From Streptomyces dioscori (lineage in GTDB: Bacteria > Actinomycetota > Actinomycetes > Streptomycetales > Streptomycetaceae), in contig NZ_KZ679053.1 of the NCBI RefSeq assembly GCF_003024195.1, positions 124,001-188,000 on the forward strand: a stretch of DNA of 64,000 nt, given 5' to 3'. The notes below the pieces were generated by a model. The model was not told the origin of the DNA. It saw only the letters and a list, made by a program, of their open reading frames with translations, and searched no databases. The position numbers and the translations under genes were made by a program. This document shows positions 42,134-51,082 of this stretch, piece by piece (position 1 is the first letter of the stretch; every line of letters begins with the position of its first letter).

Positions 42134-43912
42134 GTGGACCCGACAGTGAGGAGCACGCTCATTTCTGAGAGCATCGCCACCAGCAGGGAGCCGACGGCAC
42201 CGGAGACATCGACCCGCACCGCTGTCGAGGCCGCGTTGGTGGCGCCCGGCGCCGACTTCGAGACCTCGGTGGTGCCGGTGCGCGGCGTCCCGACAACGGT
42301 CTACCGGAACGCGCCCACGACGCTGGCCGAGGTGTTCGGACGAGCCGCGTCGTGGGGCGACACCGCGGCTCTCTCCTACGAGGACCGTACGGTGACATGG
42401 CCGCACTACTCCGCCATGGTGAGTCGCATCGCGGGAAGCCTGGTCGTCGACCACGGAGTCCGCCAGGGCGACCGCGTTGCCATCGCCATGCGCAACTACC
42501 CGGAATGGGCACTCTCGTTCGCGGCGGTGACCTGTCTCGGCGCCGTGGCCGTGCCACTCAACTCCTGGTGGAACGGTGAGGAGTTGGCCCGCTCGCTGGC
42601 CGACTGCGGTGCCTGCCTGCTGTTCGCCGACGGTGAGCGCGCACGGCTCGTCGCCGAGCACCGCTCCGGTCTGCCGGCGCTGCGCACGGTGGTCGAGGCC
42701 GCACCGAAGGCGCACGCGGGAGATCTGGCCTGGCACGACATCGTGGCCGGCCCTGTGGCAGACCTCGGCACACTCGCTGCCGCGATCTCGCCCGACGACG
42801 ATGCCACGATCATGTACACCTCCGGCACGACCGGGCAGCCCAAGGGTGTCGTCGCCACGCATCGCGCCCACACCACCGGACTCATGAACATCCTCTACCA
42901 GGGGGCCCTCCACGCAGCGACGAACCGGGCCCGGTCGGAACCGGTCCGGCCCGTGCGCACTCCCTCGCAGGCCCTCGTCGGGGGTCCGCTGTTTCACATC
43001 TCCAATCTTCCGAAGCTCTACGTGGCCGCCTGGCGCGGGCAGCACCTCGTCTTCATGCGCCGCTGGGACGCCCCCAAGGCCGTGGCTCTCATCGACACGC
43101 TCGGCCTCGACGGTTTCGCGGGTGTCCCCACGATGGTGCGGCAGCTGCTCGACGAGGCCGAGGCGAAGGGTACGACGCTGCCGAGTCTTCGCCAGATCGG
43201 GACGGGTGGCGCACCTACACCCGGCAACCAGATCCAGCGGATCGGGCGCCAGTTCCGGCGAGAGGTCCTGGCCAGCACCGGCTACGGCCTCACCGAAACC
43301 ACCGGTCCCATGGTGGGCATCGCGTCATCCGACTTCTTCGCCCGGCCGGACGCGGCCGGGCGGCCCTTCCCGGTCAGCCAGGTCCGGGTGGTGGCCGCCG
43401 ACGGGTCCGACGCCGGCCCGGGCGAGGTCGGCGAGGCACGGATGCGGGGCGTCACCCTGGCCAAGGGCTACTGGAACCGGCCGGACGAATCGTTCTGTGA
43501 CGCCGACGGCTGGTTCGCCACAGGGGATCTGGTGACCGTGGACGAGGACGGGTTCCTGCGGATCGTCGACCGGATCAAGGACGTGGTCCTGCGCGGCGGC
43601 GAGAACATCTACTGCGCCGAGGTGGAGGGACTGCTCGCCACCCACCCGGACGTGATCGATGCCGCGGCCTTCGGCATCCCGCACGACATCCTCGGCGAAG
43701 AGGTGGCGGCGGCGGTGCAGGTACGGGCCGGGTCGGCGATCGGGTCGGCAGAGCTTCAGCGGCATGTCGCCGAGCGAGCCGCCGCCTACAAGGTCCCCGC
43801 CGTGCTGGTCGTCCGGACCGGTCCACTGCCGCGCAACCCCGCCGGGAAGGTACTCAAGTCCGAGCTCCGAGCCAGCCTCGAAGCGCACGCAGCAGTCAAG
43901 GAGCAGCCATGA
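42134..43912 (+). CDS. acyl-CoA synthetase (AMP-forming)
   Basis: ANL-superfamily ligase of about 592 aa. The AMP-binding P-loop IMYTSGTTGQPKG, GYGLTETTGPM, WFATGDLVTVDEDGFL, the hinge IVDRIKDVVLRGGENIY and the C-terminal catalytic Lys in NPAGKVLKSEL are all present. It activates a carboxylic acid to its CoA ester, the natural entry step after import by the neighbouring transporter. The start is ambiguous between GTGs at 42095, 42134 and 42146; none has a strong ribosome site. The stop overlaps the next start. Confidence 0.9.
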   Translation: MDPTVRSTLISESIATSREPTAPETSTRTAVEAALVAPGADFETSVVPVRGVPTTVYRNAPTTLAEVFGRAASWGDTAALSYEDRTVTWPHYSAMVSRIAGSLVVDHGVRQGDRVAIAMRNYPEWALSFAAVTCLGAVAVPLNSWWNGEELARSLADCGACLLFADGERARLVAEHRSGLPALRTVVEAAPKAHAGDLAWHDIVAGPVADLGTLAAAISPDDDATIMYTSGTTGQPKGVVATHRAHTTGLMNILYQGALHAATNRARSEPVRPVRTPSQALVGGPLFHISNLPKLYVAAWRGQHLVFMRRWDAPKAVALIDTLGLDGFAGVPTMVRQLLDEAEAKGTTLPSLRQIGTGGAPTPGNQIQRIGRQFRREVLASTGYGLTETTGPMVGIASSDFFARPDAAGRPFPVSQVRVVAADGSDAGPGEVGEARMRGVTLAKGYWNRPDESFCDADGWFATGDLVTVDEDGFLRIVDRIKDVVLRGGENIYCAEVEGLLATHPDVIDAAAFGIPHDILGEEVAAAVQVRAGSAIGSAELQRHVAERAAAYKVPAVLVVRTGPLPRNPAGKVLKSELRASLEAHAAVKEQP

Positions 43913-44847
43913 CGACACCCTCAGGGGCCGACGCATCCCCGGCCGAGTATCAGGAGATCCTCTATTCCGTCGAGGACCGGATCGCCACGGTGACCCTGAA
44001 CCAGCCGGCACGGCGCAACGCGCTCACCTTCCGGCTGCGCCGCGAACTCATCGACGCGCTCAGGACGGCCGAGAGCGACGATGACGTCACGGTTGTCCTG
44101 ATCCGGGCCAACGGGCCGTCGTTCTCCGGTGGCTATGCCTTGTCGACCGGACGACAACCCGATCCGGAGAGCGAAGAGCCGGAGAGCGAAGAGCCGAAGA
44201 CGAAGTCCTACTGGGACGACGGAACCCGTCCGGAACGGTGGATCGACGCCGAGGAGTTCGACGGCTGGACCGACCAGTGGGCGCGCAGTTGCCTGCGCGA
44301 CTGGATGAATGTCTGGGAGCTGCTCAAGCCGGTGGTCGCCATGGTGCACGGCCATTGCCTGGCCGGAGGGACGGAGCTGATGTCCCTGTGTGACATCGCT
44401 TTCGTCGCCGATGACGCCCAGATCGGCTACCCGCCGGTGCGCGGCATGACCTCGCCCGACATCCCGTTCTTCCCGTGGAGGATGACCATGGCCCGGGCAA
44501 AGTACCTGCAGCTCACCGGGAACAGTGTGACCGGCGCCGAGGCGGCGGCCATGGGCTGGGTCGCGAAGTCCTTTCCTCCCGAGGAGCTTGAGGAGCGGAC
44601 GATGCGTGAGCTGCGCGCGATGAGCCACATAGCGCCGTCGCTGCTCGCCGCCAACAAGGAGTCCGTCAACCAGGCCTACGAGATCATGGGTATGCGGACC
44701 CACTTCCAGCAGGCATGGACCATGCACTCGCTCAGCGGAGCGCTGAGGCCCGGAGCCCGGGACTTCGCGCAGCGGCTCGGCGAGGGCGGCCTCAAAGCCG
44801 CCCTGGAGTGGCGTGACGGTCCGGCGCGTGGCGAAGGGTTTCTCTGA
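43909..44847 (+). CDS. enoyl-CoA hydratase/isomerase family protein (divergent)
   Basis: Crotonase-fold protein of 312 aa with SFSGGYALSTG (oxyanion) and CLAGGTELMSLCD carrying the first Glu; the second catalytic position is YPPVRG, so the second Glu of hydratases is replaced by Pro. An insertion of about 50 residues after the oxyanion segment includes an acidic repeat PESEEPESEEP. These features suggest isomerase, hydrolase or ring-cleavage chemistry rather than simple hydration. ATG overlaps the ligase stop. Confidence 0.85.
   Translation: MTTPSGADASPAEYQEILYSVEDRIATVTLNQPARRNALTFRLRRELIDALRTAESDDDVTVVLIRANGPSFSGGYALSTGRQPDPESEEPESEEPKTKSYWDDGTRPERWIDAEEFDGWTDQWARSCLRDWMNVWELLKPVVAMVHGHCLAGGTELMSLCDIAFVADDAQIGYPPVRGMTSPDIPFFPWRMTMARAKYLQLTGNSVTGAEAAAMGWVAKSFPPEELEERTMRELRAMSHIAPSLLAANKESVNQAYEIMGMRTHFQQAWTMHSLSGALRPGARDFAQRLGEGGLKAALEWRDGPARGEGFL
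44164..44193 (+). repeat. 15-bp tandem duplication inside crotonase gene
   Basis: CCGGAGAGCGAAGAG occurs twice head to tail, encoding PESEE twice in an acidic insertion. It looks like a recent in-frame slippage duplication. Confidence 0.8.
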
Positions 44848-44854
44848 ACTGCGC

Positions 44855-45544
44855 TCAGGCGGGCGAGCGCAGTTCCGCGGGACGGAGCCCGCCGTCACCG
44901 GTCGCCTTCCCTCCGAAGGCCTGGAGCAGTTGTTCCATGATCCGCAGAATGTGCTCGGACAGGCGGTCGGCGGCGGCTGCGCCGTCACCGGACTTGATGG
45001 CCTGCGCGATCCTGATGTGCTCCCTGCTGTCCGGAGTGAAATCCCGCTCGACGTGCACGTCCCGCTGGCGCAGGACCTGCGTGAGGACCACGGCGTCCTC
45101 CACCGCCTTGTGCAGCATCGCGTTGTCCGCAGCCGCAGCGACGGCCTGGTGGAAAGAGGTGTCCGCGTCACGGAAGGCTTCGAAGTCATCGGCCACCTCG
45201 GCGGAGGCCTGCGCGAGCTCCACCAGTTCGTTCTTCTGCTCGCGGGTGGCGCGGTCCGCGGCGTAGCGTGCGGCCGCCGCCTCAAGGCCGGCACGCATCT
45301 CGAATGCGTCGCGGATGATACGAGCGGTCGGCACCACGACGCGCAGACCACGCCCGGACGGTGCCACCAGCCCGATCTGGCGCATCTGCAGCAGCGCTTC
45401 GCGCACCGGGGTCTTGCTGACTTGCAGGTCCTTGGACAGCATCGCCTCACTGACCGAGCTGCCAGGCGGAAGGCTCGCATCGATCATTCGCTTCCGGATC
45501 GCCGTGAATACGAGATCGGTCAGGTTCTCAGGTCGTTCGATCAT
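44855..45544 (-). CDS. GntR-family regulator, FCD subfamily (copy 2)
   Basis: A 229-aa paralogue of the regulator at 25766-26431. The HTH reads ENLTDLVFTAIRKRMI, SEAMLSKDLQVSKTPVREAL and GLVAPSGRGLRV; the FCD domain has SFHQAVAAAADN and HIRIAQAIKSG and a final SEHILRIMEQLL. Start MIERP is chosen by alignment with copy 1 and the GGAGGG site about 10 bases upstream; an ATG 9 bases earlier is also in frame. It converges with the enoyl-CoA hydratase gene 7 bases away, and its promoter carries an element shared with copy 1. Confidence 0.88.
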   Translation of the reverse strand: MIERPENLTDLVFTAIRKRMIDASLPPGSSVSEAMLSKDLQVSKTPVREALLQMRQIGLVAPSGRGLRVVVPTARIIRDAFEMRAGLEAAAARYAADRATREQKNELVELAQASAEVADDFEAFRDADTSFHQAVAAAADNAMLHKAVEDAVVLTQVLRQRDVHVERDFTPDSREHIRIAQAIKSGDGAAAADRLSEHILRIMEQLLQAFGGKATGDGGLRPAELRSPA

Positions 45545-45571
45545 CGAACGCATACCCTCCAATGAGTTCAC

Positions 45572-45599
45572 GTATCGTGTCCGATACAGCATATGTCAG
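45572..45599 (-). promoter_or_regulatory. promoter/operator of GntR copy 2
   Basis: On the minus strand the first 20 bases from 45599 match 17 of 20 with 26497-26516, including TGACAT and TGCTGTAT. GTATCG (45572-45577) and CGATAC (45582-45587) form an inverted repeat with a 4-base spacer. Consistent with autoregulation by a FCD-GntR protein. Confidence 0.6.
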
Positions 45600-45648
45600 T
45601 GTGAGGGATGCGGATGGCTGCCGTGCGCGGCATCAGCAGGCCGGAGTG

Positions 45649-47979
45649 TCAGCCGCGGGGCTCGCGTTGTCGTTCTGCCACCCAGGCGGCGACCTGGGCC
45701 CGACTGCTGAAGGCCAGCTTCTCCAGGATGTGAGCCACGTGGGCATCGACCGTACGCGGCGAGATGGCGAGGCGGCCGGCGATCTGTCGATTTCCAAGGC
45801 CGTCCGCGACGTGCCGCGCGACCTGCCACTCGCGGTTGGTCAGGGGACGGAACACCTCGGCGTGATCGCCGCTCGCGCTGCCGGCTTCTTGCGCGCCCGT
45901 GGCGTAGGCCAGTGCCTGAGCCGGCGACAACTCCGCGCCCGAGGCCATGAACGAGGCCAGGACGCGATCAGGGAACTTGGCACGCAGCTGTTCGAGCGAG
46001 GCGTCGCGGAACTTGCGCAGGGCGCCGACGGTTTCGATGGAGGCGCCACTCTGCCGCCATACGGTCTCGGCGCATCCGGCCAGAGTGGCCGCGTGCTGCG
46101 GATCGTGGGTGACGCTGAACCAGGCCAGCGCGTCCAGACACATCGCCTGCCCGATCAGCTCCACGTCGTGAACCTTGAGCTGAAGGGCCTCCAGTGTCAT
46201 GGCTTCGGCTGCTGCCGGCTCGCCCGCGTCCCAGACGACCATGCCCAGGTTCATCAGGGCACTTGAATGCAGCGTGCTCTCCACGTGCTGCTCGGTGAGC
46301 CGCAGACAGTCCTGGAGGAGTTCTTTCGCCGACGCGAGATCCCCGCACAGCCACTGCGTGAGGCCGTATCCGAGGAGGACGTGTGCCTTTCCGACATCGT
46401 CGTCGGTGGACGCGAACAGGCGGAGTGCCTGGTCGAGCGGAGCCTGTGCCCCGTGCGGATCGCTTTCGGCGAGCTGGGCCATTCCCTCGACGAAACGCAG
46501 GTAGGCCAGATCGCCGGGGGCCGGCTCGGGCCCGAGCTCACTCAGTGCGTCGGCGATGAGCTGGGGGACGACTCCGGCGTCCCCCGAGTAGAAGGAGAAG
46601 TACGCGAGCCAACGCAGGGCGGTGGCACGGCCTGGGGTACCCGGCTCGGACTCCTCGACGCCGCGCCGGAGCCAGTGACGCCCCTCTGATATCAAGCCGG
46701 CCGTCACCCAGTAGAGATTGAGGTCGGACGCGATGCTCATCGCCTGAGCGGGGTGGCGTGCATCCAACGCGAAGCCCAGCGCGGACGCGACGTTCTGGTG
46801 TTCGGCGCGCAGGCGGGACGACCACTCCTGCTGGCCGGGCCCGAACCAGCCCTCGCGGTACCGGGTCGCCAATCGCGTACACCACTCGACGAGCCGCTCC
46901 TGGACGGAGTGGCTCTCGCCCGACGCGACAAGCCGTTCGTGACCGAACTCGCGCAGGGTGCCGAGCATCCGGTACCGCGCCTCGGGGCCGGCGTCCTCCT
47001 CGCGCGTCAGGATGGATTTCTCGACCAGTTCTGTCAGCAGGTCCACGACGTCGTCCGGGGCCAGGCCGTCGCCGGTGCACACGGACTCGACGGCGGAGAC
47101 GACGAAGCTGCTCGGAAACACCGACAGGCGTGCCCACAGGCGCTGCTCGAACTGCGAGCAGAGGTCGTAGCTCCACGTGATGGAAGCGAGCAGGGTCTGC
47201 TGACGTGCTGAAGCGCTGCGGTCGCCTGTCGTCAGCAGCCGCAGTCGGGAGCTGAGACGTGCGTTGATCTGTTCGACGGGGAGAGCGCGTACGCGGTCGG
47301 CGGCCAGTTCGATCGCCAGGGGAATCCCGTCGAGTCGGTGACAGATCTGAGCGACGTGCGGCGCGTTCCTCTCGGTCATGACGAAACCAGGTGCTCGGGC
47401 CTGAGCCCGGTCGAGAAACAACCGGACGCCGTCGTACTGCGCCAGGTCGGCGGCGCGGGAATCCACGTCCCAGGTGGGGACGGGGAGCGGCGGAACGGCA
47501 TAGGTGTATTCACCCCCGACCTTCATCGCCTCACGACTCGTGGTGAGGACGTGCACCTCGGGAGCGCGCGTGAGGATCCGCCTGACCAGCAGAGCACAGG
47601 CCATGACGAAGTGCTCACAGTTGTCCAGCACCAGCAGCAGATGCTTGTCCGCGAGCCGCTCGGCCAGGTTCTCGGCACTCCAACCGGAGGGTTCGTCGCG
47701 AAAACCCAGAGCCAGGGCGACAGCGTGCGGCACCAGCTCGGCGCTGCGGACCTCGGCCAGTTCGACCAGCACCACGCCGTCGGGAAATGCGCGACGTGCC
47801 TGATCGGCGATGCGCATCGCAAGTCGGGTCTTGCCCACTCCGCCGGGACCCGTCAGGGTCACCAGCCGCGACGAGGACAGCAGCTTCCTGGCCTCGCCCA
47901 GCTCATGGCGGCGACCCACGAAGGTGGTGACCTCGGCGGGCAACGATTCACCGTCGATGCGGTGGGCGGATCGACCCAT
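45649..47979 (-). CDS. LuxR-family transcriptional regulator with NB-ARC-like ATPase and TPR region
   Basis: A 776-aa regulator. The N-terminal ATPase has Walker A GPGGVGKT (44-51), Walker B LLLVLDNCEH and the GIPLAIELAADRVRAL motif of AfsR/MalT-like STAND proteins. A middle region of about 350 residues is helical and TPR-like. The last 65 residues are a LuxR HTH: LTNREWQVARHVADGLGNRQ and SPRTVDAHVAHILEKL. ATG at 47979 gives the usual short tail before VTTFVGRRHEL. It stands alone; the target genes are not evident. The closest function is an ATP-switched activator. Confidence 0.9.
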   Translation of the reverse strand: MGRSAHRIDGESLPAEVTTFVGRRHELGEARKLLSSSRLVTLTGPGGVGKTRLAMRIADQARRAFPDGVVLVELAEVRSAELVPHAVALALGFRDEPSGWSAENLAERLADKHLLLVLDNCEHFVMACALLVRRILTRAPEVHVLTTSREAMKVGGEYTYAVPPLPVPTWDVDSRAADLAQYDGVRLFLDRAQARAPGFVMTERNAPHVAQICHRLDGIPLAIELAADRVRALPVEQINARLSSRLRLLTTGDRSASARQQTLLASITWSYDLCSQFEQRLWARLSVFPSSFVVSAVESVCTGDGLAPDDVVDLLTELVEKSILTREEDAGPEARYRMLGTLREFGHERLVASGESHSVQERLVEWCTRLATRYREGWFGPGQQEWSSRLRAEHQNVASALGFALDARHPAQAMSIASDLNLYWVTAGLISEGRHWLRRGVEESEPGTPGRATALRWLAYFSFYSGDAGVVPQLIADALSELGPEPAPGDLAYLRFVEGMAQLAESDPHGAQAPLDQALRLFASTDDDVGKAHVLLGYGLTQWLCGDLASAKELLQDCLRLTEQHVESTLHSSALMNLGMVVWDAGEPAAAEAMTLEALQLKVHDVELIGQAMCLDALAWFSVTHDPQHAATLAGCAETVWRQSGASIETVGALRKFRDASLEQLRAKFPDRVLASFMASGAELSPAQALAYATGAQEAGSASGDHAEVFRPLTNREWQVARHVADGLGNRQIAGRLAISPRTVDAHVAHILEKLAFSSRAQVAAWVAERQREPRG

Positions 47980-48007
47980 CAGCCGATCGTAGCGGGGGAC
48001 ACCATAG

Positions 48008-48023
48008 GTAGGCATGTAGGTAG
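48008..48023. promoter_or_regulatory. 16-base motif shared with 56953-56968
   Basis: GTAGGCATGTAGGTAG, exactly repeated at 56953-56968. Here it lies 29 bases before the LuxR-type gene (minus) and 83 bases before the SGNH-like gene (plus). The copy at 56953 lies 73 bases before the RsbW-like gene in the same orientation as for the SGNH-like gene. Confidence 0.5.
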
Positions 48024-48106
48024 ATCGAGGGATTGCCGGAGCTTCGGGACCGGCGAGCCTGACCTGGATCGGGTGTGACGCCCGCCACGACGTCAGGGGT
48101 TTCCAC

Positions 48107-48757
48107 ATGACAGGGATGAGTCATCAGCCGCCGCACCTGACCATCGGGGCGCCCAGGAGGAGGCTGGCGACGGGAGCGGAGCGCCGCTACGTCCGGCTGG
48201 CGGTCATGGGGGACGGGGCGACCCTGCGTACGACGGGTCGTACGGCGAGGGGGTGGCCTCAGCTGCTGGCGCGGGTCATCGGTGCAGCTCACGACGTCTC
48301 CTGGTGCGACACGAGGAGCGCGGGGGCCGCGACGTACGACGTGCGACGGGTCCAGCTTCGTGTCGCCGTCGCTCAGCGGCCGCACCTGGTGTGCCTGGCT
48401 GCCGGGCTGGCCGACGTGCGGGATCCGCAGTGGGATCCTGCTGCGACGTGGGCGCACCTGGTGCACTGTGCCCAAGTGCTCTCGAACCGGGGCGCCGTAC
48501 TGCTCACGACCCGGCAGGGCACCGGACGGCTGGGGCAGGCCGGAAGCTGGCGTTCCGCGAGCCGTCGCTCCCGGATACGACAGCTCGACGACCTGTACGA
48601 CGAGCTCCATGACCAGTTCGGGACGATTCACCTCGACCCGGGCGGCACGGACGGAGGCGTGCGCTCGGGCACCGTCGAACTGACCAGCCGGTTCGCACAC
48701 GAGCTCACCCGTCACGGCCTGGAACTCCCGGCCGCCTCGTCGGCACAGTGGTCGTAG
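48107..48757 (+). CDS. degenerate SGNH-hydrolase-like protein
   Basis: A 216-aa protein whose order of segments resembles SGNH/GDSL hydrolases: RLAVMGDGATLRTTG at the block I position, GWPQLLARVIGAAHDVSW, then RPHLVCLAAGLADVRDP at block III. However, the catalytic Ser of GDS is Gly, and the Asn of GND is Ala, so hydrolase activity is unlikely. The C-terminal DPGG region has no clear DxxH. It may be a binding or regulatory protein. The start could be 48107 or the ATG at 48116. Confidence 0.55.
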   Translation: MTGMSHQPPHLTIGAPRRRLATGAERRYVRLAVMGDGATLRTTGRTARGWPQLLARVIGAAHDVSWCDTRSAGAATYDVRRVQLRVAVAQRPHLVCLAAGLADVRDPQWDPAATWAHLVHCAQVLSNRGAVLLTTRQGTGRLGQAGSWRSASRRSRIRQLDDLYDELHDQFGTIHLDPGGTDGGVRSGTVELTSRFAHELTRHGLELPAASSAQWS

Positions 48758-48777
48758 GTTTCGCGCCCTCGCGCAGC

Positions 48778-49917
48778 TCACAGCCCCAGAGCTTCCGCCA
48801 GGTGCCGCGCGTGGTGGGCCGGCGTGCCCAGGAGAACACGGTCGGCCGTCGCGCGCTTGAAGTAGAGATGAGCGCTGTGTTCCCAGGTGAAGCCGAGCCC
48901 TCCGTGCAGTTGGATCGCCGTTGCCGCGACGTCGTAGTAGGCCTCGGAGCAGACGATGTTCGCGACGCCGACCGCGGTGTCCAGGTTGGGCGCGTTCGCG
49001 TCGACCGCCCGGACGGCGTCGTCGAGAGCGGCTCGGGCGAGCTCGGTGCTGATGAGCATGTTGGCGAGGGCATGTTTCACGGCCTGGAAGGAACCGATCG
49101 GACGCCCGAACTGGTACCGGGTCCGGGCGTATGCGGTGGTGACTTCGAGCATGCGCCGAGCACCTCCCAGCTGATCGGCGGCCAGGCCGACGGAGCCGAC
49201 GGATCCGGCGTCCGCAAGGAGTTGTCGAGCCGACCCCGGCGCGCCGATTCGCACGGCGGGCGACGAGGTGAGACCGACGTGGGCGAACCGCCGTGTCTGG
49301 TCCATGGCGAGCACCGGCCGGACCTCGACCGCCGGACTGTTCGCGTCCACCCTGAACACCGAGATCACGCCGTCGTGCCGGGCCGGCACCAGAATGACGT
49401 CGGCGACCTGGCCGTCGAGGACGCTGTCGATCCTCCCGGTCAGTGTCCACGTGCCCGCGTCCGCGACGGCGGTCACGGTGGTGGCGTCGGCACCCCAGCC
49501 CGCGCCGTGCTGAGGCAGCGCGAGCGTGCAGACGAGAGACCCGTCGGCTATCCGGGGGAGCAGGGCCCGCATGGCCGCGTCGTCCCGTGACCTGGCTATG
49601 AGCGTCGCGCTCAGCAGCACCGTGGACAGAAACGGCCCGGGGAACAACGAGTGGCCGAGCTCCTCGCCGGCTACCGCCAGCTCACGCATCCCGCAGCCCG
49701 CGCCGCCGTACTCCTCCGCCACGGCCAGCCCCTGCACACCGATCTCCGTGGCCAGGCGCGTCCACGCCGAACGGTCGAATCCCTCGGGGGAGTCGAGATG
49801 TTCACGTACGACGGATTCGGGCGCCGTGGCGGCCAGCATCCGATGCAGGGTCGAGCGGAGGTCGCGCAACTCGTCCGGCTCGTCCACGCCGGCCGCGGTC
49901 GGCGTCGGGCTAGCCAC
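48778..49917 (-). CDS. acyl-CoA dehydrogenase
   Basis: Acyl-CoA dehydrogenase fold of 379 aa, with GVQGLAVAEEYGGAGCG, RYQFGRPIGSFQAVKHALANM and QLHGGLGFTWEHSAHLYFKRA. The usual FAD-binding TEPxxGSD block is weakly kept (LALPQHGAGWGAD), as in the subunits that pair with a second ACAD into heterotetramers in steroid catabolism. It overlaps the other dehydrogenase gene by 8 bases, fitting such a pair. GTG start at 49917. Confidence 0.88.
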   Translation of the reverse strand: MASPTPTAAGVDEPDELRDLRSTLHRMLAATAPESVVREHLDSPEGFDRSAWTRLATEIGVQGLAVAEEYGGAGCGMRELAVAGEELGHSLFPGPFLSTVLLSATLIARSRDDAAMRALLPRIADGSLVCTLALPQHGAGWGADATTVTAVADAGTWTLTGRIDSVLDGQVADVILVPARHDGVISVFRVDANSPAVEVRPVLAMDQTRRFAHVGLTSSPAVRIGAPGSARQLLADAGSVGSVGLAADQLGGARRMLEVTTAYARTRYQFGRPIGSFQAVKHALANMLISTELARAALDDAVRAVDANAPNLDTAVGVANIVCSEAYYDVAATAIQLHGGLGFTWEHSAHLYFKRATADRVLLGTPAHHARHLAEALGL

Positions 49918-51082
49918 GCCGGAGGGAGGAGTAGGGAAGGTCCTTGTCGACCCTCGGCTCGGCAGGCAGGCCGAGCACTCGCTCGGCGAGGATGTTGCGC
50001 ATGATCTCTGTCGTCCCGCCTTCGATGGAGTTGGCCCGGGAGCGCAGGAAGAGCAGACGCGGGTCCCGGGCGGCCCCGGTGCCGGAGTGCGCCGTGAGCT
50101 CGCCGGGTTCATAGGTGTCGTAGAGCAACGCTTCGTCGCCGAGCAGGTCGAGACAGAGTTCGTAGCCGGCCTTGTTCAGTTCGGCGAATCCGACCTTGCT
50201 CACGGAGCTCTGCGGACCGGGCGCACCGCTCGGCCGTCCGGCGGCACGGGCGGCGTACAGACGGAGTACGTGTCCGCGCAGCCACAGCTGCACCAGTCGC
50301 GCTCGGAGCGCCGGATCATCGCCGGCCCTTTCGCGGTACAGGGTGAGCGCAAGCTCGACGGGACCGCTCTCGGTCGCCTTCGTCCCGAACATGTCACGTT
50401 CGTTCGTCAGCGTCGACATCGCGACCTTCCAGCCCGCGTTCACCGGGCCGAGACGGTCGGTGTCGGGGATGTGAACGTCGGTGAGGTACACCTCGCTGAA
50501 CTCCGCTTCGCCGGTGATCTGGCGCAAGGGCCGGATCTCGACACCAGGAGTCGCCAGATCGATCACGAAGTAGGTGAGCCCGCGGTGCTTGGGCTGGGCC
50601 GGATCGGTGCGCGCCAGCAACATGCCCCGCTGAGACGAGGTGGCCATGGACGTCCAGACCTTCTGTCCGGTCACCCGCCAGCCGCCCTGCTCGCGAACCG
50701 CCCGGGTGTCGATGGCGGCGAGATCCGAGCCGGCGCCCGGCTCGGAGAACAGCTGACACCAGCGTTCACCCGTCGCGATGGCCCGCAGACAGCGCTCCTG
50801 CTGTTCGGCGTCGCCCCACTCGATCACGCTCGGCGCACCCATCGAGTACGCCAGCCTGCTCTCGACCTGGAGGTTCGGCGCACCGGCGGCTGTGAGCAGC
50901 TCGAACACCCTGCGCTGGGCGTCACGCGCCCCGCCGAGCCCCCCGCGCCCGACGGGGTGGTGCACCCAGGTCAGCCCCGCCTCGTACTGGGCGGCGAGAA
51001 ACGCCGTCCGGTACGTCGTCCTCGGCGGGTGCTCCCGCAGGAGCCGACGAGTCAGGCCCTCGACCTGGTCTCCGGTGCTCAT
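49910..51082 (-). CDS. acyl-CoA dehydrogenase
   Basis: A 390-aa acyl-CoA dehydrogenase with intact FAD/substrate blocks: QLFSEPGAGSDLAAIDTRA, VTGQKVWTSMATSS and the C-terminal SIEGGTTEIMRNILAERVLGLP with the Glu region. It lies upstream of the partner dehydrogenase (overlap 8 bases) and could form an alpha2beta2 enzyme with it, as FadE pairs do. ATG overlaps the stop of the NmrA-like gene. Confidence 0.9.
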   Translation of the reverse strand: MSTGDQVEGLTRRLLREHPPRTTYRTAFLAAQYEAGLTWVHHPVGRGGLGGARDAQRRVFELLTAAGAPNLQVESRLAYSMGAPSVIEWGDAEQQERCLRAIATGERWCQLFSEPGAGSDLAAIDTRAVREQGGWRVTGQKVWTSMATSSQRGMLLARTDPAQPKHRGLTYFVIDLATPGVEIRPLRQITGEAEFSEVYLTDVHIPDTDRLGPVNAGWKVAMSTLTNERDMFGTKATESGPVELALTLYRERAGDDPALRARLVQLWLRGHVLRLYAARAAGRPSGAPGPQSSVSKVGFAELNKAGYELCLDLLGDEALLYDTYEPGELTAHSGTGAARDPRLLFLRSRANSIEGGTTEIMRNILAERVLGLPAEPRVDKDLPYSSLRRG

